From an uncultured Gammaproteobacteria bacterium (lineage in GTDB: Bacteria; Pseudomonadota; Gammaproteobacteria; Arenicellales; JAANXG01): DNA of 47,139 nucleotides. The stretch lies in NCBI GenBank assembly GCA_947259175.1, contig CAMYKW010000044.1, forward strand, positions 1-47,139, given 5' to 3'. Below the pieces are notes generated by a model. It saw only the letters and a list, made by a program, of their open reading frames with translations. It ran no database searches and was not told the origin of the DNA. Of this stretch, positions 1-6,938 are shown one piece after another (positions within the stretch are counted from its first letter, which is position 1; each line of letters begins with the position of its first letter). Made by a program: the position numbers and the translations under genes.

Positions 1-152
1 GTGAAGCGCAAGTGCAGGCGTTCGCGATCGAGCCAGGGCCGCGATAGGCGACCGCCCGGGTACAAAGTGTTACTTAAGCACTCTAACGAATTAGCTATAC
101 CAATCATATTGTTGACGCTGAATTTCGCCGCCTTGGTGCAATATTCGGGCTA
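1..152 (+). repeat. Dispersed inverted-repeat element, copy A (left part cut by window edge)
   Basis: The first 50 bases match internal parts of the copies at 13395-13650 and 36610-36879 (the stretch around GAGCCAGGGCCG). The right end, CCTTGGTGCAATATTCGGGC followed by TA at 131-152, is the family's terminal repeat. The final CTA is the complement of the ntrC stop codon TAG. The central part (50-120) differs from the other copies and lacks the CCAGCTACTATTC arm. It contains no gene. Confidence 0.7.
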
Positions 153-1544
153 CGCCTGATTCACTCCCAGCTCTTTCAGCTTGCGCGCCAGGGTATTGCG
201 CCCCCACCCGAGGCGCTTTGCCGCCTCCTGTTTATGACCGCCGGTGTGTTTGAGTGCCGTTTCCAGCAATACGCGCTCGAAGGCGTTGCCGAGTGTATCG
301 AGGATTCCATTCTCGCCATGACGCAGCTTGCTTTCCACCAGCCGCCGTAACTGGCGCTCCCAATCATCGCCGCGTTGCTCCTCGCTACTGCGATCGCGAA
401 GCTCACTCGGAAGGTCAGGTACCGACACCGTCTGCCCCGGCGCCATCACCGTGATCCATCGGCAGATGTTCTCCAGTTGGCGTACGTTGCCTGGCCAGTC
501 GAATTGCACCAGGTACTGCATGGCATCCGCAGTCAGGTTTTTGCTGTCGACGTTGAGTTCGCGTGCGCATTGATTGAGGAAATAGCGCGCCAACAGCGGG
601 ATATCCTCGTGGCGGTCGCGCAATGCAGGCAATGCGACGCGAATCACATTCAGGCGGTGGAACAAGTCTTCCCTGAATTTCCCCTGCGCCACCAGTTGTT
701 CGAGGTCCTGATTCGTGGCCGCCAGTATGCGCACGTCAACGGTCACCTGGTCGTGACCGCCGACACGGTAGAAACGGCCGTCCGACAGCACGCGCAGCAG
801 CCGGGTCTGCAGCTCGGGGGGCATGTCCCCGATCTCGTCCAGGAACAGGGTGCCGCCGCTGGCCTGCTCGAAGCGGCCGATGCGTTGGCTGTGCGCGCCG
901 GTGAACGCGCCTTTTTCATGCCCGAACAATTCCGACTCCAGCAGTTCCGCCGGTATCGCCGCGGTGTTGATGGCGACGAACGGATTTTGGCAGCGCGGGC
1001 TGTGCTGATGCAGGGCTCGCGCGACCAACTCCTTACCGGTGCCGGACTCGCCCCAGATCAGTACATTGACGTTAGAGCTCGCCAGGCGTCCGATGGCGCG
1101 GAACACCTCCTGCATCGCCGGCGCCTCGCCGATAATGTCGGATATCTCGCCGCTCGATTCCCGCTCCTGGGCCTGCTGCCCGGCGCGCTGTTCGATGGCG
1201 CGTCTGGCAAGCGCCACCGCTTCGTCGACGTCAAACGGTTTCGGCAGGTATTCGAATGCGCCGCCCTGATACGACGCGACCGCGCTTTCCAGGTCGGTGT
1301 GCGCCGTCATTACAATAACGGGTACGTCGGGGGCGGTGTTGTGGATGGCGCGCATCAGTTCCAGGCCGGATAAGCCGGGCATTCTGATGTCGGTGATAAT
1401 CGCATCCGGCTGTTCCCGGGCAAGCCGCTCCGGCACGTTGCTGCCGTCCGCAAACGTGCGCGCCCGGAGGCCGGCGTTTTGAAACGCCTTTTCCAGGACC
1501 CACCGGATCGATGCGTCGTCGTCAACAATCCAAACTTGGTTCAT
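150..1544 (-). CDS. ntrC: Nitrogen regulation response regulator NtrC (GlnG)
   Basis: Sigma54-dependent activator of nitrogen-assimilation genes, phosphorylated by NtrB. The protein is 464 aa, close to the usual ~469. It has a receiver domain (about 3-115; acidic pair in VDDD, phosphoacceptor Asp52 in TDIRMPG, Lys102), an AAA+ domain with Walker A GESGTGKE at 165-172, the sigma54-contact loop GAFTGA at 212-217 and Walker B TLFLDEIGD, and a C-terminal Fis-type helix-turn-helix (HKQEAAKRLGWGRNTLARKL). The reading frame stays open far upstream into ntrB. ATG at 1544 is chosen because homology begins at MNQVWIVDDD and AAAAGG lies just upstream. The start lies 7 bases after the ntrB stop, so the two are co-transcribed. 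The stop TAG is the outer triplet of repeat copy A. Confidence 0.97.
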   Translation of the reverse strand: MNQVWIVDDDASIRWVLEKAFQNAGLRARTFADGSNVPERLAREQPDAIITDIRMPGLSGLELMRAIHNTAPDVPVIVMTAHTDLESAVASYQGGAFEYLPKPFDVDEAVALARRAIEQRAGQQAQERESSGEISDIIGEAPAMQEVFRAIGRLASSNVNVLIWGESGTGKELVARALHQHSPRCQNPFVAINTAAIPAELLESELFGHEKGAFTGAHSQRIGRFEQASGGTLFLDEIGDMPPELQTRLLRVLSDGRFYRVGGHDQVTVDVRILAATNQDLEQLVAQGKFREDLFHRLNVIRVALPALRDRHEDIPLLARYFLNQCARELNVDSKNLTADAMQYLVQFDWPGNVRQLENICRWITVMAPGQTVSVPDLPSELRDRSSEEQRGDDWERQLRRLVESKLRHGENGILDTLGNAFERVLLETALKHTGGHKQEAAKRLGWGRNTLARKLKELGVNQA

Positions 1545-1551
1545 GCATGTG

Positions 1552-2610
1552 TTACCTTTTGGTAAACGGCAGGTACACGGTAAATCGTGTACTGCCGGGC
1601 TCACTGGCGAACTCGACCAAACCGCCGTGTCTACCGATGATATCCTGGGCGATCGATAGGCCCAGCCCGGTGCCGTCAGCGCGGCCGGTGACCATGGGAT
1701 AGAAAATCTGCTCCCGCAACTCATCCGGCACGCCGGGTCCGTCGTCCTCTATGTCGACCCGGATTGCCCGTCGGTGCGACACGTCGCCGATCCTCATGAA
1801 GCGCTTGACCCGGGTGCGTAAAAATATGCGTCCGCGGCCGCCCATGGCCTCTACCGCGTTGCGCACGATGTTCAAAAGCGCCTGAACCAGCTGTTCGCGG
1901 TCGCCGTCCAGCTCCGGCAGACTCGGGTCGTAGTCATGCATTATTGCGAGACCCTCGGGTGTTTCCGCCTGCACCAGCTTGCGCACATGCTCCAGCAATT
2001 CGTGAATGTTTACCGGTTCACTGCGCATCGGCTGGTAGGACCCCATCATGCGGTCAACGAGCTTACGCAGCCGATCCGCCTCGTGAATGATGATGCGGGT
2101 ATACTCGCGGTAACTTCGATCCGGCAGTTCACGGTCCAACAGCTGCGCGGCTCCGCGCAACCCCCCCAGGGGATTTTTGATCTCATGGGCCAGTCCCCGG
2201 ATTACCGCGCGTTTTGCGGCATGGGCGTCGACCAAAGTCTCCTCCCTGGCCAGCCGCAGGAACTGATCTACGCGCACCAGCTCCAGAATCAGCCGTTCCT
2301 CGCCCTCCCAGCGGATCAAGGGTGTTGCGGTGTAGTCGACGTCAATCGCGGTGTCCGGCGTCAGCGTCAAGCGCATGCCGTGCACGGTGACCGGCTGTCC
2401 GCTCTCGATCGCCTTGGTCAGCGGCGCCAGAGATTCCGATTCATTGCCGCAGATCTCGAACAGCGGGCGATTCACCAGATGGTTGGCGCTCAGGCCGAAT
2501 AGCATCTCCCCCGCCGGATTCGTCGACATCACCACCAGATCGCGATTGCAGGTCAGCACCGCGGTATTCAGGCTGTCCAGAATCCGCTGTGCGCGCTGGT
2601 TACCCGGCAT
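1552..2610 (-). CDS. ntrB: Nitrogen regulation sensor kinase NtrB (GlnL)
   Basis: Cytoplasmic histidine kinase/phosphatase that sets NtrC phosphorylation under PII control. 352 aa with no membrane segment. An N-terminal PAS domain (about 8-115) precedes the H box GLAHEIKNPLGG with the phospho-His at 142. The N box (LLNIVRNAVEAM) and the G boxes (DDGPGVPDEL, GTGLGLSIAQ) follow. Length and order are normal for the family. It sits between glnA and ntrC on the same strand, the classical glnALG order. The glnA terminator at 2679-2709 lies about 70 bases ahead of this gene, so expression depends on readthrough or on a promoter between the genes, as is known for E. coli glnL; I do not see a clear one. 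Confidence 0.96.
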   Translation of the reverse strand: MPGNQRAQRILDSLNTAVLTCNRDLVVMSTNPAGEMLFGLSANHLVNRPLFEICGNESESLAPLTKAIESGQPVTVHGMRLTLTPDTAIDVDYTATPLIRWEGEERLILELVRVDQFLRLAREETLVDAHAAKRAVIRGLAHEIKNPLGGLRGAAQLLDRELPDRSYREYTRIIIHEADRLRKLVDRMMGSYQPMRSEPVNIHELLEHVRKLVQAETPEGLAIMHDYDPSLPELDGDREQLVQALLNIVRNAVEAMGGRGRIFLRTRVKRFMRIGDVSHRRAIRVDIEDDGPGVPDELREQIFYPMVTGRADGTGLGLSIAQDIIGRHGGLVEFASEPGSTRFTVYLPFTKR

Positions 2611-2678
2611 GTCGCGTTCCGGGGCGTGAAGTCGAACTCGAGGCGAGCATGTTGCGCGATGATCGGCGTTTGATAGAG

Positions 2679-2709
2679 AAAAAACGCCTCCGCGAGGGAG
2701 GCGTTTTCG
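2679..2709 (-). terminator. Rho-independent terminator of glnA
   Basis: Read on the minus strand, the stem AAAACGCCTCC / GGAGGCGTTTT closes on a short CTCGC loop and runs into a T tract. It starts a few bases after the glnA stop codon (2715) and separates glnA from ntrBC. Confidence 0.85.
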
Positions 2710-2714
2710 CGGCT

Positions 2715-4124
2715 TCAGACGCTGTAGTACATGTCAAATTCAATCGGATGTGTGGTCATGTTCAAGGCGGTGACCTCTTCCATCTTGAGGTCAATGTACG
2801 CGTCGACCGTATCCTCGGTGAATACCCCGCCGGCCAGGAGGAACTCGCGGTCCTGATCCAGGGCCACCAGGGCGCTCTTTAACGAGTCGGCCACGGTCGG
2901 CACCTTGGCCTCCTCCTCGGGAGGCAAATCGTACAGATCCTTGTCAAACGACTCACCGGGGTGGATCTTGTTTTGAATTCCATCGAGACCGGCCATGAGC
3001 ATGGCGGTAAACGTGAAATACGGGTTGCCGGCGGCATCCGGAAACCTTACTTCAACCCGGCGTCCCTTCGGATTCGGGTCGTAGGGAATCCGGCACGAGG
3101 CCGAGCGGTTGCGCGCCGAATAGGCAAGCAGCACCGGCGCCTCGAATCCCGGCACCAGACGTTTATAGCTGTTGGTGGAGGCGTTGGAGAACGCGTTAAT
3201 GGCGCGCGCATGCTTGAAAATTCCCCCAATGTAATACAACGCGGTTTCGCTCAAGCCGCCGTATTGGTCGCCGGAGAAAATATTCTCCCCGTTTTTACCC
3301 AGCGACTGGTGCACGTGCATGCCGTTGCCATTGTCGCCGACCAGAGGCTTGGGCATGAACGTGGCGGTCTTGCCGTTTTGGGCTGCGACATTATGCACGC
3401 AGTATTTGTAAATCTGCAGTTCGTCGGCCTTTCGCACCAGGCTGTTGAAGCGCATCCCGATCTCCCCCTGCCCCGCGGTGGCGACCTCATGATGGTGGAC
3501 TTCGACTAACAGTCCCATCTCCTCCATCGCCCGGCACATCGCGGAGCGGATGTCCTGCAGGGAATCCACCGGGGGCACCGGAAAGTAACCCCCCTTGACT
3601 CCCGGACGGTGGCCGAGGTTCTGCTCTTCGGACAATCGCCCGGTGTTCCATGACGCTTCAATGGAGTCAATCTCGTAGAACGCGCCGCTCATCACGACGT
3701 CCCAACGCACATCGTCAAAGATAAAAAACTCGGCCTCGGGTCCGAAGTAGGCCACGTCGGCGATGCCGGTGGATTTCAAATACGCCTCCGCGCGTTTGGC
3801 GATGGAGCGCGGATCACGCTCGTATCCTTGCATCGTCGTCGGTTCGATGACATCGCAGCGCAACAGCAGGGTGCGGTCTTGCAGAAACGGATCCATCACC
3901 GCCGATGCAGGATCGGGCATCAGGATCATGTCGGACTCATTGATACCCTTCCAGCCGGCGATGCTCGAACCGTCGAACATCTTGCCGTCTTCGAGAAACG
4001 GCTCATCGACCACCCGCGCGGGCACGGTAACGTGCTGCTCCTTGCCTTTGGTGTCGGTAAAACGGAAGTCAACAAAGCTGACGTTGTCTTCCTTAATCAA
4101 TTTGAGGACGTCTGAAGCAGACAT
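2715..4124 (-). CDS. glnA: Glutamine synthetase type I (GSI-beta)
   Basis: ATP-dependent ligation of ammonia to glutamate; the main ammonium-assimilating enzyme. With ATG at 4124 ([10 protein letters not shown], behind AAAGGAG) the protein is 469 aa, the same length as E. coli GlnA; an in-frame start 24 bases upstream is rejected. Diagnostic stretches are present: DGSSIAGW, the metal-binding [19 protein letters not shown] and NRSASCRIP. Tyr398 in [10 protein letters not shown] is the expected adenylylation site, so the enzyme should be switched by GlnE. The upstream region carries a sigma54 promoter and two NtrC-type dyads, and ntrB/ntrC follow downstream, giving a complete local nitrogen-response loop. 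Confidence 0.98.
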   Translation of the reverse strand: MSASDVLKLIKEDNVSFVDFRFTDTKGKEQHVTVPARVVDEPFLEDGKMFDGSSIAGWKGINESDMILMPDPASAVMDPFLQDRTLLLRCDVIEPTTMQGYERDPRSIAKRAEAYLKSTGIADVAYFGPEAEFFIFDDVRWDVVMSGAFYEIDSIEASWNTGRLSEEQNLGHRPGVKGGYFPVPPVDSLQDIRSAMCRAMEEMGLLVEVHHHEVATAGQGEIGMRFNSLVRKADELQIYKYCVHNVAAQNGKTATFMPKPLVGDNGNGMHVHQSLGKNGENIFSGDQYGGLSETALYYIGGIFKHARAINAFSNASTNSYKRLVPGFEAPVLLAYSARNRSASCRIPYDPNPKGRRVEVRFPDAAGNPYFTFTAMLMAGLDGIQNKIHPGESFDKDLYDLPPEEEAKVPTVADSLKSALVALDQDREFLLAGGVFTEDTVDAYIDLKMEEVTALNMTTHPIEFDMYYSV

Positions 4125-4213
4125 GAAAAATCTCCTTTGAAATGTCATTTAAGACTTGTTGCCATTGAACGCGGCCGGGGGCCGCGCAGCCAAAACTTGA
4201 AACCTCCACCGTG

Positions 4214-4230
4214 AAGCAGAAATCGTGCCA
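4214..4230 (-). promoter_or_regulatory. Sigma54 (-24/-12) promoter of glnA
   Basis: On the minus strand the sequence is TGGCACGATTTCTGCTT. It has the -24 GG and -12 GC at exact spacing, with one deviation from TGGCAC-N5-TTGCT. It lies about 90 bases ahead of the glnA start codon, so the transcript would begin near 4203. Two NtrC-type dyads lie further upstream. Confidence 0.85.
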
Positions 4231-4292
4231 GCTAGATACGCATGGCAAATGATGGTGTTTTGAACCGAAGCCGTGCGTGCGAGGTAATAGAG

Positions 4293-4309
4293 CGCCCTAT
4301 GATAGTGCG
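4293..4309. promoter_or_regulatory. NtrC binding site, weaker (glnA enhancer)
   Basis: CGCCCTATGATAGTGCG is an imperfect dyad with the same spacing and centre (TATGATA) as the neighbouring perfect site. Its centre is near -97 relative to the predicted sigma54 start, and 30 bases (about three helical turns) from the other site. This resembles the tandem NtrC enhancer of E. coli glnAp2. Confidence 0.72.
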
Positions 4310-4322
4310 CTATGGCGTTAAA

Positions 4323-4339
4323 TGCACTATCATAGTGCA
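4323..4339. promoter_or_regulatory. NtrC binding site, strong (glnA enhancer)
   Basis: TGCACTATCATAGTGCA is palindromic except at its centre base and fits the NtrC half-site rule TGCAC-N7-GTGCA. It lies near -127 relative to the predicted sigma54 start of glnA and 13 bases past the end of the TusA-like gene. Confidence 0.82.
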
Positions 4340-4351
4340 GCTAGGGCGTGC

Positions 4352-4585
4352 TCAATCCAGTTTTTGCACCCGCAGTCGCACCACAATGTCGCCGCTGCGC
4401 TCGGTCGTTTCCACCACCTGGTGGCCGTGGATCCGGCACCACGCGGGGATGTCGTGCAGGGCGCCCGGATCGGTGCACAAGACCTCCAGCTCGTCGCCGC
4501 TGTCGAGGTGTTCGACCTTTTCCTGGGTGCGCACCACCGGTAGCGGGCAGATCAAGTTGCGTGCGTCGAGTGTGAAGCGGGTCAT
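4352..4585 (-). CDS. TusA/SirA-family sulfur carrier
   Basis: 77-aa TusA-like protein. These cytoplasmic carriers pass a persulfide sulfur on a conserved Cys to downstream thiolation enzymes. The family signature is visible as LDARNLICPLPVV (active Cys in CPLP), followed by the usual GDELEVLCTDPGALHDI. ATG at 4585 overlaps the stop of the upstream gene (ATGA), with AGGAG nine bases before it; a GTG three codons earlier is less likely. The overlap with the ThiI-like gene implies translational coupling and a shared pathway. It may be a dedicated sulfur donor for the neighbour rather than the housekeeping TusA. Confidence 0.88.
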   Translation of the reverse strand: MTRFTLDARNLICPLPVVRTQEKVEHLDSGDELEVLCTDPGALHDIPAWCRIHGHQVVETTERSGDIVVRLRVQKLD

Positions 4586-5625
4586 AAATACCACTCCTGA
4601 GGAATCTGCTTCCGGGACAGCGGCTCCACCGACAGCACCTGTTGCCGCCCATCGCGTTGATTGACATTGACCCGTACCCGCCGCGCCTCACGGCCCTGTC
4701 CAAAGCGCGCCGTGATTCTGGCCGCCAGCTCTATTTCGCCGCGGCTTGGTTCGCCGTCAATCAGCGCCAGCGGGCCTGGATGGCTGTCGGTGTAAAGATG
4801 GGTAAAGCGCTTGAGAAATCCACGCAAGAACTGATTTTCCCCCGCGTCGCGCGCAACGATAAGCTTGAAGTTCGGCCGCGGCCGCAGGTGCCGGCCCACC
4901 TTGAGCAGCATGATGTCGTCGAATTCGTAACCCCGCTCGCCGCGCACTCGCCACAGGTCGCGTAGCTTGGCGGAGTAATTGCTGTCGGTGAGAAAGCAAC
5001 ACCCCCCGGCCGGCTGGGCGTAGCCGGTGAATCCATAGCGTTCCGCCATCGCCATTTGCGTTTTTCGGCTGCGTCCGGTGATGCGGCCCAGCTTATCGCG
5101 GTCTACCCAGCCCAGTCGTTCCGGCAAAGTGCGCTCCAGGAGGTGCGCGCTCAAAGGACGCAACAGACGGTCTCCGGCCCCGGACTCCAGGGCAATGACC
5201 GGCAACGCGCGCTTGAGTTGTGACTTCGGGCGTTGTCCGAGGACCTCCCCGGTAATAATAAAATCAAAGCGGCTTCGCTCCATCCACTCCCGGGCCTTTT
5301 GTACCATGAAGCCCTTGCAGTCCAAACAGGGATTGAGATTGGCGCCGTATCCGTGCTTTGGATTGAGCACCACGTGTTTATAGTCTTCGATGACGTCGAT
5401 GATATGCAGCTTGATTCCCAGCTGATCCGCGACCCACAACGCGTTGTTGCGTGTGACTTGGTCACCACGGCGCGCGCGGATGGCGTGGGTATGCCCCTGG
5501 ACGCAGAAACCGGTGAAGAAGTTGACCCCCTCCACGTGCACGCCCTGTTCGAGAATCATTTTTGCGGCCAACATCGAGTCCAGACCGCCGGATATGAGCG
5601 CGACCGCTTTACGTTGTGTGGTCAT
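4582..5625 (-). CDS. ThiI/MnmA-like PP-loop RNA thiolation enzyme with probable NFACT-R-type C-terminus
   Basis: 347 aa. An ATP-binding PP-loop motif SGGLDS lies at 12-17. Candidate sulfur-handling cysteines are Cys41 and a CLDC pair (Cys100/Cys103), and a PAGGCC motif follows at 205-210. These features suit an enzyme that adenylates and thiolates a tRNA uridine. The last ~110 residues (about 230-345; LKVGRHLRPRPNFKLIVARD) resemble the NFACT-R RNA-binding domain that comparative genomics has linked to ThiI-like enzymes. That match is from memory, not a search. Homologues are often labelled as a 2-thiouridylate methyltransferase, which is misleading. ATG at 5625 is chosen over an upstream start because the core begins there. 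The gene is coupled to the TusA-like gene. Confidence 0.78.
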   Translation of the reverse strand: MTTQRKAVALISGGLDSMLAAKMILEQGVHVEGVNFFTGFCVQGHTHAIRARRGDQVTRNNALWVADQLGIKLHIIDVIEDYKHVVLNPKHGYGANLNPCLDCKGFMVQKAREWMERSRFDFIITGEVLGQRPKSQLKRALPVIALESGAGDRLLRPLSAHLLERTLPERLGWVDRDKLGRITGRSRKTQMAMAERYGFTGYAQPAGGCCFLTDSNYSAKLRDLWRVRGERGYEFDDIMLLKVGRHLRPRPNFKLIVARDAGENQFLRGFLKRFTHLYTDSHPGPLALIDGEPSRGEIELAARITARFGQGREARRVRVNVNQRDGRQQVLSVEPLSRKQIPQEWYL

Positions 5626-5670
5626 ATGGACGGTGTAGAACGTGCGTAAGTGATTCCAGGGCGCCCCAAA

Positions 5671-5697
5671 CGAAAGGGCCCCCAATGGGGCCCTTCG
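5671..5697 (-). promoter_or_regulatory. GC-rich hairpin in the leader of the ThiI-like gene
   Basis: The stem AAGGGCCCC/GGGGCCCTT (9 bp, four-base loop) lies about 50 bases upstream of the start codon at 5625. Its 3' arm on the minus strand contains CCCTTTCG. An upstream leader segment, CGAAAGGG (complement of 5751-5758), could pair with that arm instead. The U tract after the hairpin is poor, so a terminator role is doubtful. Confidence 0.45.
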
Positions 5698-5768
5698 ATT
5701 TTATCAACAGGCCAGCGACCTGCTCCTCCTCGGTGACTTGGGCGCGTTGACCCTTTCGAACCCGAAAC

Positions 5769-5796
5769 CTTATACCAATTCCGGGGTATTGTCTAA
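5769..5796 (-). promoter_or_regulatory. Sigma70 promoter of the ThiI-like/TusA operon
   Basis: On the minus strand TTAGAC and TATAAG are separated by 16 bases. The predicted start near 5762 leaves a leader of about 135 bases before the ATG at 5625. Confidence 0.5.
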
Positions 5797-5843
5797 CCAT
5801 TTTACGCACCACTCTGGGACGCCGCTAAGCCGGGTCCGTGGGG

Positions 5844-5849
5844 TATAAT
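5844..5849 (+). promoter_or_regulatory. -10 box upstream of glyQ
   Basis: A perfect TATAAT lies 58 bases ahead of the glyQ GTG. No good -35 is visible at 17 bases. It overlaps the in-frame GTG at 5838, which argues against that longer glyQ start. Confidence 0.5.
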
Positions 5850-5906
5850 GCGCGCCTGCGACGCGCTCTCGAATCTTTTGATATATCAACAACTAAGAAG
5901 GAAGCT

Positions 5907-6791
5907 GTGACGTTCCAAGAAGTCATTCTCACGCTGCAGAAATTCTGGGCCGATCGCGGATGCTTGATCATGCAGCCCTACGACATGGAGGTCGGCGCCG
6001 GCACGTTTCATCCCGCTACTTTTTTGGGGGCGATCGGTCCCGAACCGATCAGCGCCGCCTATGTGCAGCCGTCGCGGCGGCCGACCGACGGTCGCTACGG
6101 CGAAAATCCCAACCGGCTACAGCATTATTTTCAGTACCAGGTGATACTCAAACCGTCGCCCCTGGAGATTCAGGAGCTCTATTTGGACTCGCTGCGTGAA
6201 TTGGGCGTCGATCCGCTGCGCGACGATATCCGTTTCGTGGAAGATGACTGGGAGTCTCCCACCCTAGGCGCCTGGGGACTGGGCTGGGAGGTGTGGCTGA
6301 ATGGCATGGAGGTCACGCAGTTTACCTATTTCCAGCAGGTGGGGGGTCTGGATTGCCAACCGGTCACCGGCGAAATCACCTATGGTTTGGAGCGCATCGC
6401 CATGTACCTGCAGGGAGTCGACAACGTGTTCGAGCTGGTATGGACTCCCGGCTACCGATACCGCGATCTGTATCACCAGAACGAAGTTGAGATGTCGGCG
6501 TTTAACTTTGAACATGCCAGCGTCCCGGATTTGTTCGTGCAGTTCGACGCTTTCGAGAAACAGAGTAACGAGCTGATGGCGCACGGCTTGTCGCTGCCGG
6601 CCTACGAAATGGTGTTGAAGGCGTCCCACGTATTCAACCTGCTCGACGCCCGTCATGCCATCGGGGTGACCGAGCGCGCTCGTTACATAGGTCGCGTTCG
6701 TGCCTTGGCGCGCGCGGTCGCGGAGGCCTACTTTGAGAGCCGCCGCAAACTGGGTTTTCCGCGCGGGCGTAGCCCGGCTCATGCGGCATGA
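5907..6791 (+). CDS. glyQ: Glycine-tRNA ligase alpha subunit
   Basis: Catalytic subunit of the alpha2beta2 bacterial glycyl-tRNA synthetase. 294 aa from GTG at 5907 ([14 protein letters not shown]), behind AAGGAAG; E. coli GlyQ is 303 aa. The start, [20 protein letters not shown], is characteristic, as are the later class II motifs ([19 protein letters not shown] and [23 protein letters not shown]). Earlier in-frame starts overlap the TATAAT box at 5844. glyS follows after an unusually long gap of 147 bases in which I see no gene and no clear regulatory site. Confidence 0.97.
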   Translation: MTFQEVILTLQKFWADRGCLIMQPYDMEVGAGTFHPATFLGAIGPEPISAAYVQPSRRPTDGRYGENPNRLQHYFQYQVILKPSPLEIQELYLDSLRELGVDPLRDDIRFVEDDWESPTLGAWGLGWEVWLNGMEVTQFTYFQQVGGLDCQPVTGEITYGLERIAMYLQGVDNVFELVWTPGYRYRDLYHQNEVEMSAFNFEHASVPDLFVQFDAFEKQSNELMAHGLSLPAYEMVLKASHVFNLLDARHAIGVTERARYIGRVRALARAVAEAYFESRRKLGFPRGRSPAHAA

Positions 6792-6938
6792 TCATGCGTG
6801 CGGGGGCGTATCTGTCGCATCACATCAGCAACAGGGAACCGAAGCAAGTGACTAAGATGACAAGCTCGACAATCGCGTGCCGCCGCGCTTCGCGTCGGCG
6901 AGCCGTTGTGTGCGGCGATCCACGGCCTGGGACGTCCG

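Noticed and set aside
1545-1724. 60-residue N-terminal extension of ntrC
   Set aside because: It lies wholly inside ntrB and has no receiver-domain homology; ATG 1544 fits family length.
5700-5790. tRNA-like GGGTTCGA motif on the minus strand
   Set aside because: No acceptor stem or anticodon arm can be folded around it.
5609-5812. 67-codon minus-strand frame in the leader of the ThiI-like gene
   Set aside because: It spans the promoter and the GC-rich hairpin, has no family match and no ribosome-binding site.
5838-5906. Longer N-terminus for glyQ starting at GTG 5838
   Set aside because: The codon overlaps the TATAAT box, has no homology, and the GTG at 5907 has a good ribosome-binding site.
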